A stretch of DNA of 58,435 nt. It comes from Fibrobacter succinogenes (GTDB lineage Bacteria > Fibrobacterota > Fibrobacteria > Fibrobacterales > Fibrobacteraceae). The translations under genes were made by a program, and so were the position numbers. The notes under the pieces were generated by a model. That model was not told where the DNA came from. It saw only the letters and a list, made by a program, of their open reading frames with translations, and did no database searches. The DNA lies in the NCBI GenBank assembly GCA_902762795.1, contig CACWPM010000013.1, positions 1 through 58,435 on the forward strand, given 5' to 3'. This document shows positions 16,570-25,347 of this stretch, piece after piece (position 1 is the first letter of the stretch; every line of letters begins with the position of its first letter).

Positions 16570-17301
16570 ATGAATTTTAAAAAGTTTTCTCTTGCGTTTT
16601 TAGCCGCATTTTTTGTGGCTCCCGTACTTGCTGAAGATATTATCCGTTTCGTGCCGGATCCGTACCCGATTGGCTATGCGGACCAGGGCGATGTGCGGCA
16701 TATCGTTATCAAGGGCGCCAATGTTACGAATAAAGAAATTGTCCTTGAAACAGTGATGGGCCAGGGCATTGGCATGTCGAACTTCAAGTATCCGACGAAG
16801 ATTGCGCCGAACGCTGCGGTGACGATTGAGTTCGATATGGATTTTGCGGGCATGGACGGGCAAATCAACCCGGTTGTGGTGATGGTCGATAATCAGGGCA
16901 AGTCGTATGCGGCGCAGCTTGATGGCTATGTGAAAAATCCGATTTTCTTTGGTGAAAAGCTATTTGATACGGGGTACTATGCTCCGAATGAAAAACGTGA
17001 ATGGACGTTCTATGTGTGGGGCACGGACAAGAAAACTCGTCCGGACTTAACTCTTGACGAAAATGCCCAAAAGGATTTTAAGCTCAAGACAAAGAACGTG
17101 ATGCTGAATGTCGATGACATCGGCAAAATCAAGGAAGGTGGCAAAGTTCCCGGACTCAAGCTGACTCTTTCGACGAGTGGACTTTCCCGCACGGGCTGGG
17201 AACTCAAGCAAAAGAGTATCCGCAAGATTGTGGGCTTCAAAAGCAAGACGTTCCCGAAAGCAACGCCTGAGGTGCTGATTGTCGGCTACTGGAAGGACTA
17301 G
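16570..17301 (+). CDS. Exported protein of unknown function
   Basis: 243 residues with signal peptide MNFKKFSLAFLAAFFVAPVLA. The mature N-terminal half resembles an immunoglobulin-like DUF1573-type module (RHIVIKGANVTNKEIVLETV, then YPTKIAPNAAVTIEFDMDF and NPVVVMVDNQGKSYAAQLDGYV). A second beta-rich half has EWTFYVWGTDKKTRPDLTL. I start at ATG 16570 because the upstream in-frame codons lack a leader. Not assigned to a pathway. The start is 126 bases from the divergent HAD gene, so both promoters must share that spacer. Confidence 0.78.
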   Translation: MNFKKFSLAFLAAFFVAPVLAEDIIRFVPDPYPIGYADQGDVRHIVIKGANVTNKEIVLETVMGQGIGMSNFKYPTKIAPNAAVTIEFDMDFAGMDGQINPVVVMVDNQGKSYAAQLDGYVKNPIFFGEKLFDTGYYAPNEKREWTFYVWGTDKKTRPDLTLDENAQKDFKLKTKNVMLNVDDIGKIKEGGKVPGLKLTLSTSGLSRTGWELKQKSIRKIVGFKSKTFPKATPEVLIVGYWKD

Positions 17302-17367
17302 CTCTATCCTAGAAAGGACTAGCGCTGCCGGAATGGGCTAATTATTGTTTTTTTTTGTGAGTTTGCC

Positions 17368-17396
17368 TTGAAAAAATACCGTGGTTTAACTAACTT
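17368..17396 (+). promoter_or_regulatory. Candidate promoter of tRNA-Pro
   Basis: TTGAAA (17368-17373) and TAACTT (17391-17396) with a 17-base spacer, 24 bases before the tRNA. This fits a sigma-70 promoter with a weak -10. Confidence 0.4.
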
Positions 17397-17419
17397 TGGC
17401 ATACTCTTGTAAGAGACCT

Positions 17420-17493
17420 CGGGATGTAGCTCAGCCTGGTAGAGCGCTTGAATGGGGTTCAAGAGGTCGCTGATTCGAATTCAGTCATCCCGA
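17420..17493 (+). tRNA. tRNA-Pro (GGG)
   Basis: 74-base tRNA. Acceptor CGGGATG pairs with CATCCCG; anticodon stem CTTGA/TCAAG holds loop ATGGGGT, giving anticodon GGG (reads CCC/CCU). D-loop AGCCTGGT is present. The T-arm CTGATTCGAATTCAG is standard. The C1-G72 start is typical of bacterial tRNA-Pro. CCA is not encoded. Confidence 0.95.
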
Positions 17494-17495
17494 CT

Positions 17496-17525
17496 AAAAA
17501 GACTCGTCATTGACGGGTCTTTTTT
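17496..17525 (+). terminator. Terminator after tRNA-Pro, possibly bidirectional
   Basis: GACTCGTC (17501-17508) pairs with GACGGGTC (17512-17519) with one internal mismatch; six T residues follow on the plus strand and five A residues precede. The A run allows it also to stop minus-strand transcripts from the LtaS-like operon. Confidence 0.8.
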
Positions 17526-17675
17526 GCGTTAAAGTCTACTGGCTTTTGGAGAGAGTCATTAAAGTCTCGCTTGGGGATTGCCGCGCGTCTTGGTCTCTTG
17601 TAAAAGCGACTTTGAAATTGCGCACACCTTGTTAATGCACCGGCACATCTCGTTTACGTGTCGTGCGAACTGTAT

Positions 17676-19637
17676 TTACAGTCCGTGTTCGAGCGAGTAG
17701 TCCGAAATTTTGATAAGCGTGTCGAGCAGATTTTCGAGCGTCTTGGCTTCGGCGTTATTGCTTTCGGCGAGGTTGTTCGTCTGGTGCATGTCGCCGTCGT
17801 CGAATAGCCCTTGGATTTCGCCGTTGATGGGGTATTTGGCGATGAGGCGTTTGCCGTTGTAGCCGATATCGGCGTAGCCGAAGTAGGCGCCGAGCGAAAG
17901 TCCTTCGCCATGGCCTCGCAAGAGGTTGTGGCCCATGAAAATGTTCGGTGCGGCGATACCTGCAAGTTCCAAAATCGTAGGCGCGACATCGATCTGCGAG
18001 GTCGTGGTGGTATCGCGGTAAGGTTCAATTCCTTTGCCGTGGATGAGGAACGGGATCCAGGTCGCATTCGAGAATGCGCCGCCGTTCATCGTGGAAACTC
18101 CGTTTTCGCCGAGAGGGAACGCATGGTCTGCAATCACGATCAGGTAGGTGTTCTTGTACCATTCCTGTTTTTGGATGGCTCGGACAAAGTGGGCGAGTTG
18201 CCTGTCGGCGTATCGCATGGTGATGTTGATGCGATCGGTGAGAGGCTTTTGCTTGTCTTCTTCGGTCATGCCGGCGGCAAAGTTGAACGGGTAATGGTTG
18301 GAGCGCGTGGCAAACGTGGCGAGGAACGGTTTTCCGATTTTGGCAAGCGTGTCGTTCATATATGTGGCCGCATGGTCAAAGAACGTGGAGTCGTCTTCGC
18401 GATTGCGGTCGTAATGGACTCCTGTGTACCATTTGGACATCCAGACGCCGAGATTGTCCCAGGCGGGATCGGCGGCAGAGAAGTAATGCGTCACGTAGCC
18501 GGAATCCGTAAGGATGGAGGCAAAACTCGGGAGGGTGACGTGCGTGAGTTCTGTTGCCTGCGAAAGCTTGGAGTGGTGCGGGATACCGATATGCGTTGAA
18601 AGAACTCCACCCGTAGTGGGAACGCCGCTAGCGTGCATGCGGTCCCACGTGTGTGAGTTCATGGCGAGCGTGTCGAGGAACGGCGTGGGTGAAGGCTGTA
18701 TTTGCGGATTCATATAGCCTGTATTGAGCCCACGATGCGATTCCATGAAAATGAATATGAAGTTCGGGTGCTCTTTGCGTTTGGCTTGTAAATTTTCGCT
18801 TTGGTGGAGGGCTTCTGCCGGAATGCGATAGAGCGGTATCTTAGAATCGGCGCTGGCCTTTGCGAATTTCCAGAGGCTGTCGCCTTCGACTTTTTGCCAC
18901 AAGTCCTGGTAGGCTTTGCCGAATTTTACGGCTTCGTCATCGGCGAGGCTTGCGTTTTGTGTACTATTGAAAAGCTCGTTATAGACAAGCGAAACGAATG
19001 GCCGCAACTTGGCCATTCGCGCGTTACCTGTCCAAATGTAATTGATGAACAGGAATGAGGCTACATAGAAAATCGCCATGGCGATGATTGTTTTTTTTAC
19101 GGGGGCGTTTGCGTTTAAACCCGTACGTTTACGCATTAAAAATTTAAAGACAAAATAAGTTAACGGGAGGATGAATACAAGTACGACAAATTGCAAATAG
19201 GGAACGGAAAGGTCATTTGCCACGTAATCGTAGAACATCGCGATGGACGATGCGTCTTTGTATGTATTTGTAAGCCCGAACGTGAGATGGCTTCCAAGAA
19301 ATCGTTGGACTTCGTTATCTAAGAGCGTAAATAATAATACGACTGAATGGAAGATCGCATAAAGTCGAGTGACAAATATTTTGAATGAAGCCTTCTGTGC
19401 GATAAGTGAAATGAGCGCAAAAACAATTAACGAATTGCAAATCCACAAGAAGTCGATGCAAACGGCGTGGAAGATGTACCAGTCGGGTTTGCTGACGAAC
19501 GGAAAACCGTAAGGGTTGTTGCGGAACAGCAACAGAATTCGCAAAATGATATGCGAGACCCAAAAGGCAAGAGAAATGAAAATTAAATTCTTGGAAGGCT
19601 CCAGACGGACAAGAACCTTTTGGATAAATTCTTTCAT
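17676..19637 (-). CDS. LtaS-like membrane sulfatase-fold transferase
   Basis: 653-residue protein with four to five membrane segments in the first 210 residues and an extracytoplasmic alkaline phosphatase/sulfatase domain. Key motifs are FIFMESHRG (metal-binding Glu), ASGVPTTGGVLSTH (the nucleophilic Thr region of LTA-synthase-type enzymes), FDHAATYMN and VIADHAFPLGENG (metal-binding Asp-His). Members transfer phosphoglycerol or phosphoethanolamine groups onto lipids or glycans; the actual acceptor here is unknown, and a Gram-negative has no classical lipoteichoic acid. Start codon overlaps the GT4 stop by four bases (ATGA type), indicating coupled translation. Confidence 0.9.
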   Translation of the reverse strand: MKEFIQKVLVRLEPSKNLIFISLAFWVSHIILRILLLFRNNPYGFPFVSKPDWYIFHAVCIDFLWICNSLIVFALISLIAQKASFKIFVTRLYAIFHSVVLLFTLLDNEVQRFLGSHLTFGLTNTYKDASSIAMFYDYVANDLSVPYLQFVVLVFILPLTYFVFKFLMRKRTGLNANAPVKKTIIAMAIFYVASFLFINYIWTGNARMAKLRPFVSLVYNELFNSTQNASLADDEAVKFGKAYQDLWQKVEGDSLWKFAKASADSKIPLYRIPAEALHQSENLQAKRKEHPNFIFIFMESHRGLNTGYMNPQIQPSPTPFLDTLAMNSHTWDRMHASGVPTTGGVLSTHIGIPHHSKLSQATELTHVTLPSFASILTDSGYVTHYFSAADPAWDNLGVWMSKWYTGVHYDRNREDDSTFFDHAATYMNDTLAKIGKPFLATFATRSNHYPFNFAAGMTEEDKQKPLTDRINITMRYADRQLAHFVRAIQKQEWYKNTYLIVIADHAFPLGENGVSTMNGGAFSNATWIPFLIHGKGIEPYRDTTTTSQIDVAPTILELAGIAAPNIFMGHNLLRGHGEGLSLGAYFGYADIGYNGKRLIAKYPINGEIQGLFDDGDMHQTNNLAESNNAEAKTLENLLDTLIKISDYSLEHGL

Positions 19638-20815
19638 TTTTGAAGTCCGGTGATTTCTTTGTACAAAGCGAGCTGGCGTTTAAAGCAATCGTTCCAGCTG
19701 AATTTTTCAGCGTACTTTCGAGCTTTAATCTTTTTGTCGGTGAGATCGGAATGGAACAGTTCTACAATTGCATCGGCCAAGGCTTCGGGTGTGCGTTCCT
19801 TGAGGATTGTGCCGGCCCCTGATTCCGTGACATGCTCGTAGGCGGCTCCGGCGGCGGCTCCGACGAGTGCGTTCCCGCTGGCCATGCTTTCCAAGATCGA
19901 AAGGCCAAATGTTTCCCAGCCCGAGAGGGCGAGTCCCATATCGACGCTAGCGTAATAGCGAGCCATTTCGTCGATGGAATTCACGAATCCGATGTAGCTT
20001 ACGTGCTTGTATTTTGCGGCCGCTTCTTGTACGAGCGGAAGGCTTGGACCTGTGCCCGCAAAGACAATAGCGGGCTCGTGTCCGAGTTTTTGCGTCAGGA
20101 TGTCGTATGCGCCAAGAACAAGATCGATACCCTTTTCGTTGCAATGCCTGTGCGGGAAAAATATCGTGAGGCGGTTTGGTTCACCATCCTTGAGCTGTTT
20201 GACGAGCGCTTCGTCGCGGCGGCTTGGGGAAAATGTGTCGATATCGCAACCGAGCGGAATCCAACGCGGGTTGGGGAGCCCGTTTTTCTTGAGACGCGCC
20301 ATGGCTTCCTTGGATGACGCTTGTACGCAATCGAAACCTTCGAATTCCTGCTTGGCGTACCAGAACGCAATTTTACGGAAAAAAGTTCCCGTTCCCGCAC
20401 CGAGTTTTTTGGCAATCGGACGACCTACGTAGGTCACCGGGAAGTCGGCATGCCAGAAACTGAACAGCGCTGCGTTCGGGACGACTTTATTTGCAATGCG
20501 GCGGACTGCCGATGGTAAAATGTATGGCGATCCCACTTCAATGACGTCCGGTTTGTACTTCTCGAGGATGGGCCGAATTTGTTTAGGTTTCCACATAAAA
20601 CGGTATTCCCAGTTGCCGGGAAACCGGAATGCTTCCACATGTTCGATTATCAAGCCTTCGCTTCGTGTTTCGGTGTACGTGCTTGAAGAGGGCATGACAA
20701 AGACCGAAAGGACATCGCTCTGGTGTTCATAAAACGCCATTTTTTGCAAATGGTAACGGCGGACCCCGCCTCCAGACGGACTCCAGAAATTGTTAAAATC
20801 AACGATGGTAAACAT
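19634..20815 (-). CDS. Glycosyltransferase family 4
   Basis: 393-residue GT-B fold enzyme. The N-terminal acceptor domain starts FNNFWSPSGGGVRRY, with the Gly-rich loop typical of GT4. The C-terminal donor domain has FFPHRHCNEKGIDLVLGAY, VFAGTGP and the E-x7-E-like ETFGLSILESMASG. It should use an activated sugar on the cytosolic face; the acceptor is probably a diacylglycerol or polysaccharide lipid, given its coupling to the LtaS-like gene. It overlaps the primase-helicase stop by one base (TAATG), which favours termination-reinitiation. Confidence 0.92.
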   Translation of the reverse strand: MFTIVDFNNFWSPSGGGVRRYHLQKMAFYEHQSDVLSVFVMPSSSTYTETRSEGLIIEHVEAFRFPGNWEYRFMWKPKQIRPILEKYKPDVIEVGSPYILPSAVRRIANKVVPNAALFSFWHADFPVTYVGRPIAKKLGAGTGTFFRKIAFWYAKQEFEGFDCVQASSKEAMARLKKNGLPNPRWIPLGCDIDTFSPSRRDEALVKQLKDGEPNRLTIFFPHRHCNEKGIDLVLGAYDILTQKLGHEPAIVFAGTGPSLPLVQEAAAKYKHVSYIGFVNSIDEMARYYASVDMGLALSGWETFGLSILESMASGNALVGAAAGAAYEHVTESGAGTILKERTPEALADAIVELFHSDLTDKKIKARKYAEKFSWNDCFKRQLALYKEITGLQK

Positions 20816-22698
20816 TAAGCTTCTTTCATGCGGCTAGACTGCTTGTCTATCAGAATGTGGTCTTCATAGATGCGGCTTGATCCGAGACGTTTGGAATCGA
20901 CAGAAAGATTCAATACGCCGTCTTTTTCCGTAAGCCAGTAAATGGCGTCCGAATCGCGGAGATATGCGCGCGGCCCTAAGAGCCCCATGTTGGAGTCGAT
21001 GAGCTCGCCTCCGAGGAAAATGGGTATGTCGAGCGCCTTGTACAAGTCGAGCATGATGGACGAACGTTTCTCGTGAATGTCCGGGAGTTCCGGCCGGTCG
21101 GTAATCTTCAGGTGGTCAATGCCGTCGATCACGAGAACAAGATTTGGATGGTCCTTGAGTTCCGGTTGGAGTGTCTTCAAGAGGTCGTTGAAGTCTAGCG
21201 AGGGCATGTCATCCCAGATTTCAAGGCTGTTGTTGCGCACGTAAGCCATCAGGTCACGTGTTGCTTCCATAATCTTCTTGTTGATTTCGTTGTCCGCATT
21301 TTGCTTGCGCACCGCGAGGATGGATTCTCCGATGAGCATGGAAACGAAACGGTCAAAAATTTGTCGCCGCGGTGTTTCGTAGGCAACGTAAATGACCTTA
21401 AGGTTTGGATTGCTCTCGATAAGATCGAGTGTAAGGCTCGAAAGCAAGAATGTCTTGAGTCCAAACGGGTGCGACGATACAAAGAAGCAGCCGGACTGCA
21501 CGCCGTCGATTTCCTTGGTGAGCTTGGGGAACGTGTTGAGCGTATATCCCACGCTCTGGTCTGGCTGGCATGCCATGGCCGTATCGAAGTTTTCCTTGAT
21601 GTCCTGCAAAAGCATCGAGCGGCGGTGCGAGTGGATTGTGTCGACTTCTGTTTTATCGATGAGGTCGATGAGTTGGTCGGCGCCGTTCTTGCGGACGAAT
21701 GTATCGACCGTTTCGCCTTTTTGAAGAACGATGGACTTGAGGCTCATGTGCATTTGTTCTGCGAGCTTCAAGTATTTTTGAATCTTGAGTTCCTGTTCCC
21801 TGCGGTTTTCTTCACGGCGCATGATGACCGTGAACGCTTCTGCTCCACAGGCCTTGAGCTTGTACAGGTGGTTGATGTTCAGTTCCTGGAACATCGTGGA
21901 GACAACCCCTGGAATACCGGCGAGGTCCGCGGTGAGCGCATCAAAGAATCCTTGCACGATAATTGGCTGTTCGCTATCGGCCTGGATATTGAACGGAATG
22001 ACGGTCGGCCCCGAAGCGTACGTGATGTAGGTATGGCTCTTTTCGTTGTCGTCGATGAGCCTTCCGTAGACGGAATGGATGAATCCCTTGGAATTGCGCG
22101 CCGGAATAGTAAGTCTCGGCTCGTGGTAGGCTTCGAGGTTGTCTAGATAAAAACTGATTTGGTGGCGTTCGATGCCAGAAAGCATACAGTAGCTGATGAA
22201 CGGTTCCGGATCACCGCTATAGTAACCGAGCCCGTAAAGTTGGGCTTGGCCGATGCTCCAACCGCGTGCTTCCAGGAACTTTGCCGATGAAGGACTCTTG
22301 CAGGCGGCCCAGTGGCAGTAACGCACGAAGCATTCGAGTACTTTGGACTTTTCGCCGCCAACTTCCTTGACCCACGGGTGTTCGCTATCCTGGTTGTTGG
22401 CCAAATCCTTGTCGAGGGCTCCGAGAAACTCAAAAGCTTCGGAGCGTGCAGACTGCTCATCGAGACCGTTAAAACGGCTTTTCATGAGAAAATCGACCAA
22501 GTCGCCTTCGCTACCGCACTGGAGGCAGCGATAGCGCCAATAGCCAAGTGCATCGTAGAAAAACAGTGAAGTTTCTTCGGGGGAATGGAACGGGCAGCAG
22601 GCGATAAGGTTACGCCCCCAACGACTCAGGGGAATTCCCAATTGCCTCGGGTGTGCTTTTGTTCTCATGTAATCTGCGTGTTCCTGATCAATTAGCAT
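20815..22698 (-). CDS. Degenerate primase-helicase fusion (CHC2, TOPRIM-like, DnaB-like)
   Basis: 627 residues. A CHC2 zinc finger is formed by Cys35, His38, Cys58 and Cys61 (CPFHSPEE, then RCLQCGSEGD). A TOPRIM-like region (about 240-345) has IIVQGFFDALTADLAGIPGV, where the usual catalytic Glu of (V/I)EG is Gln, and the DxD position reads IMRREEN. The C-terminal RecA/DnaB-like domain (about 375-627) has a weak Walker A (SSHPFGLKTF) and Walker B (LVLVIDGIDHL). Domain order recalls phage T7 gp4 and Twinkle. Primer synthesis is doubtful; DNA binding or ATPase function may remain. It leads an operon with GT4 and the LtaS-like gene and is divergent from ruvC. A separate normal DnaG and DnaB must be encoded elsewhere. 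Confidence 0.82.
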   Translation of the reverse strand: MLIDQEHADYMRTKAHPRQLGIPLSRWGRNLIACCPFHSPEETSLFFYDALGYWRYRCLQCGSEGDLVDFLMKSRFNGLDEQSARSEAFEFLGALDKDLANNQDSEHPWVKEVGGEKSKVLECFVRYCHWAACKSPSSAKFLEARGWSIGQAQLYGLGYYSGDPEPFISYCMLSGIERHQISFYLDNLEAYHEPRLTIPARNSKGFIHSVYGRLIDDNEKSHTYITYASGPTVIPFNIQADSEQPIIVQGFFDALTADLAGIPGVVSTMFQELNINHLYKLKACGAEAFTVIMRREENRREQELKIQKYLKLAEQMHMSLKSIVLQKGETVDTFVRKNGADQLIDLIDKTEVDTIHSHRRSMLLQDIKENFDTAMACQPDQSVGYTLNTFPKLTKEIDGVQSGCFFVSSHPFGLKTFLLSSLTLDLIESNPNLKVIYVAYETPRRQIFDRFVSMLIGESILAVRKQNADNEINKKIMEATRDLMAYVRNNSLEIWDDMPSLDFNDLLKTLQPELKDHPNLVLVIDGIDHLKITDRPELPDIHEKRSSIMLDLYKALDIPIFLGGELIDSNMGLLGPRAYLRDSDAIYWLTEKDGVLNLSVDSKRLGSSRIYEDHILIDKQSSRMKEA

Positions 22699-22933
22699 GA
22701 TTGCCTCCTATAGAGAAATCTAATAAAGAACTTACCCATAGATGTATTTTTTTTGAAAAAAAGCCGATTCTTTTGTATTTCGTGCATTTTTTTCTGAAAA
22801 ATTCCTTCAATCGGGTCGTAATTTTTTTAGGAGCAGGCTGGAGTTTTCGAGTTTGGAATTGCTTGTGCGGAGTTCAATCTGGATTTTGTCGTGAATTTTT
22901 GGCGATAAGCCTATCTTTATCTATTTTTTTTAC

Positions 22934-23503
22934 ATGGTTATTCTTGGTATTGACCCAGGTTCCATTACAACCGGGTATGCGTTCTTGAAAAAGACGGGCA
23001 GTCAAGTTCAGGTGCTTGAGTATGGCACGTTTCATGCTAATCCTAAAAAAAATTTGGAAGACAGGCTCGTGCATATCGTATCGGAACTGGAAGAGCGCTT
23101 GGAACAATACCGTCCGGATGCGTTGGCCATGGAAGGCGTGTTCTTTGCGAAAAATGTGAAAAGTGCCCTTGTACTTGGACATATCCGCGGGGCTATACTC
23201 GTGGCGTGCCACCGTCGCGGGATGAGCTACGATGAATACCCGCCGAGAGTCGTTAAACAGGCGGTTACAGGCGATGGCGCTGCATCGAAGGAACATGTCG
23301 CGAATATGATTTTTGCGCATTTGGGAATTTCTGGCGGGGACCTCCCGCTGGATGCAACGGATGCGCTTGCAATAGCATGGACCCACGCGAATCCGGCGCC
23401 CTTGGCGCAGTCGCTGCTGGGCAAAAAATCCAGGCCTAAAAAGAAATCGACGGTGCAGCAGTGGAAAAACCTTATTGAAAAAATGGGAGGAACGGTGCCA
23501 TGA
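22934..23503 (+). CDS. ruvC: Holliday junction resolvase RuvC
   Basis: 189-residue endonuclease that resolves Holliday junctions with RuvAB. The four catalytic acids are visible: Asp7 (IDPGS), Glu67 (MEGVFF), Asp140 and Asp143 (LDATDALAIA). The conserved GHIRGAILVAC and PPRVVKQAVTG segments are present. It has a basic tail (GKKSRPKKKSTVQQW). Its stop overlaps the start of the peptidase gene by four bases (ATGA). The 235-base spacer shared with the divergent primase-helicase gene should hold both promoters. ruvA and ruvB are not in the window. Confidence 0.97.
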   Translation: MVILGIDPGSITTGYAFLKKTGSQVQVLEYGTFHANPKKNLEDRLVHIVSELEERLEQYRPDALAMEGVFFAKNVKSALVLGHIRGAILVACHRRGMSYDEYPPRVVKQAVTGDGAASKEHVANMIFAHLGISGGDLPLDATDALAIAWTHANPAPLAQSLLGKKSRPKKKSTVQQWKNLIEKMGGTVP

Positions 23504-24168
23504 CGGATTTGTTGCCGTATGGACTTGGTTCGCCGGACTTGGTGGAATTTCAGCCGGGGTATTTTGTCGATCGTGCGATTGCTAAGGACTTGCAGGCATT
23601 GTCGAACGATGCCAAGATGAATGGGTTTGGACTTCGAATAGAATCCGCATATCGTTCGTTTGAAAAGCAACTTTCCATTTGGAACCGTAAGGCACGTGGC
23701 GAACTCCCGCTTTTGTCGGATACGGGGGAATTGATGGAACGCCCGAAAGACGAAGAGGAATTGATGTATGCGATACTCACGTGGTCGGCATTGCCGGGGG
23801 CGAGCCGTCACCATTTGGGGACGGACATCGACGTAGTCGATGGAACCGCGTGCCCGGAGGGCTACGAGGTTCAGCTCACGCCTGCGGAGTGCAATGGCAT
23901 GTTCGCAGAATTCCATGCGTTCTTGACTTCGCGGATGGATGCTGGGTTATCGTTTGGCTTTAGCCGTGTGTTTGTTCCCGGTCGCGGTAAAATTCGCCCG
24001 GAAGGTTGGCACATTGCGCACTTGCCGACATCGCGTAAGCGGCTGGAGCATTTTTCGTTGGACGTGCTGCGCGGCATTTATGAACAATCTGAGATGGAAT
24101 GCAAGCGCGTCGTGCTTGCTCGCTTGCCCAAACTCGCGGAGGAATACATTTATCCTTATTTTGTATAG
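23500..24168 (+). CDS. VanY-type D-alanyl-D-alanine carboxypeptidase (M15B)
   Basis: 222-residue zinc peptidase. Zinc and catalytic motifs: SRHHLGTDIDVVD (His-x6-Asp) and GWHIAHLPTS (Glu/Trp-His). FGLRIESAYRSFEKQ is the M15 signature for substrate binding. No clear signal peptide or lipobox is seen, which is odd for an enzyme acting on peptidoglycan; it may be cytosolic (recycling) or exported by another path. Translational coupling to ruvC through the ATGA overlap is clear. Confidence 0.87.
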   Translation: MTDLLPYGLGSPDLVEFQPGYFVDRAIAKDLQALSNDAKMNGFGLRIESAYRSFEKQLSIWNRKARGELPLLSDTGELMERPKDEEELMYAILTWSALPGASRHHLGTDIDVVDGTACPEGYEVQLTPAECNGMFAEFHAFLTSRMDAGLSFGFSRVFVPGRGKIRPEGWHIAHLPTSRKRLEHFSLDVLRGIYEQSEMECKRVVLARLPKLAEEYIYPYFV

Positions 24169-24464
24169 AATTTGTAGCGTCTTGTTTAAAATGGTTCAGT
24201 ATTACTGGGTCCTTCGACTCCACTGCGTTCCATTTAGACAGGCTTCAAGGCCTAAATGACAAGCCCGGGTTATCCGCTCCATTCCCAATTTTTTAAGTTT
24301 ACAATAGCATAAAAAATGTCACACGATCAATATAGGATGGCGCTTTGGGGGTAGATTGCTTCGTCACTGCATTCCTTGCAATGACGCTTCCTGCTTCCTA
24401 CAGTCAACATCCAACCTCCAACTTCCTGCCGTCTACTTCCTACTGTCTACTGCCAACTAACTCT
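24169..24464. other. Spacer with short-period repeats
   Basis: No gene. At 24205-24262 lies a fragment related to the GGGTCCTTCGACT / GGATGAC type intergenic repeat. At 24390-24460 is a pyrimidine-rich simple repeat (cttcctgccgtctacttcc and similar), the complement of the GTAGACAGTAGG-type repeat at 39700 and 49120. The repeat runs to within a few bases of the next start codon, and no ribosome-binding site is evident. Confidence 0.6.
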
Positions 24465-25163
24465 ATGAAATTTTCTCCTAATTCTCGCGGTATCATCCGT
24501 TTGCCATTTGTTGAATATGGACGCTCCGTTTTAGGCACCCCGCTCCGCTATATCCCTTGTCGTGGCAAATGTCGCTTGCTTGTGATGGCGGGCATCCATG
24601 GCGAAGAACCTGAGACGACTTTCCTTTTGAGCCGGGCTCTGCGTGCGTTTAGTGAACCCTTTGACGATATTTCTTTTATTTTGTGTGCAAATCCCGATGG
24701 CATGGCTCTTGGAACGCGCGGTAATGCGAACGGCGTTGATTTGAACCGCAATTTTAAAACACAAAATTTTTCGGCGGAAATGGTTGGTTCGCGTTCAATC
24801 CTCGAAGCATCACGAGACACGCTCCTTTCTCCGGGAACATTTGCCGAGAGCGAACCGGAGACGCGGGCGCTTGTAACCCTTGTGGAAAAGTTAAGGCCTT
24901 CGAGCGTGCTTGCGATGCATGCCCCGATGGGGTGCATTGATGCCCCGCGAAAGACTGCGATTGTCGAAAGCTTGATGAACGCTTTCAACTTGACTTGGCT
25001 TCCGGACATCGGTTACAAGACGCTAGGGAGCTTCGGGACGTGGTGCGGTGAGCGTGGACTGGAATGTGTGACTTTGGAACTTCCGCGCATGTCGCTAGAA
25101 CATCTGTTCGACCGCTATGGCATGGCGTTCGCAGATTTTCTGGAACGCATGGCGTTGCGTTGA
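24465..25163 (+). CDS. M14-type carboxypeptidase, MpaA-like murein peptide amidase
   Basis: 232-residue zinc peptidase. The zinc ligands are His45 and Glu48 (GIHGEEPE), and a later His in VLAMHAPMG. Asn/Arg substrate residues lie in GVDLNRNFKT. The general base Glu is probably in VTLELPRMSLEH. MpaA enzymes cut the gamma-D-Glu-DAP bond of cytosolic muropeptides during recycling, and no signal peptide is seen, which agrees. It lies downstream of the VanY-type peptidase, which suggests a local peptidoglycan-recycling group. Start chosen at ATG 24465, since the upstream frame is repeat-derived. Confidence 0.85.
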   Translation: MKFSPNSRGIIRLPFVEYGRSVLGTPLRYIPCRGKCRLLVMAGIHGEEPETTFLLSRALRAFSEPFDDISFILCANPDGMALGTRGNANGVDLNRNFKTQNFSAEMVGSRSILEASRDTLLSPGTFAESEPETRALVTLVEKLRPSSVLAMHAPMGCIDAPRKTAIVESLMNAFNLTWLPDIGYKTLGSFGTWCGERGLECVTLELPRMSLEHLFDRYGMAFADFLERMALR

Positions 25164-25178
25164 TGTGCTATACCCTAT

Positions 25179-25206
25179 AAAAAAGCCTGCTCGACAATCG
25201 GCAGGC
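25179..25206 (-). terminator. Probable terminator of pssA
   Basis: Stem GCCTGC (25185-25190) and GCAGGC (25201-25206) with a ten-base loop, followed on the minus strand by TTTTTTATAG. It is about 140 bases past the pssA stop; it may also end the plus-strand MpaA-like gene, though the T run there is poor. Confidence 0.65.
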
Positions 25207-25347
25207 GGAGAAATGCTTTTGTGAGTTGTATAGATCCTCCTTTGGAGGATGACTTTGCAGAATTTATCCCGGACTTTATTCTAGGACTCAGGATGACTGT
25301 TCCAATAACCAGTGACTAACGATTATTGAATAGCCGCTAACCACTGC

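Noticed and set aside
17676-19637. LtaS-like gene as evidence of a Gram-positive host
   Set aside because: LtaS-type enzymes also occur in Gram-negative bacteria, and the window has many Fibrobacter-type exported proteins.
22701-22988. Open frame on the plus strand before ruvC
   Set aside because: It overlaps the ruvC start in another frame, has skewed composition and no recognisable motif; the region is better read as a divergent promoter spacer.
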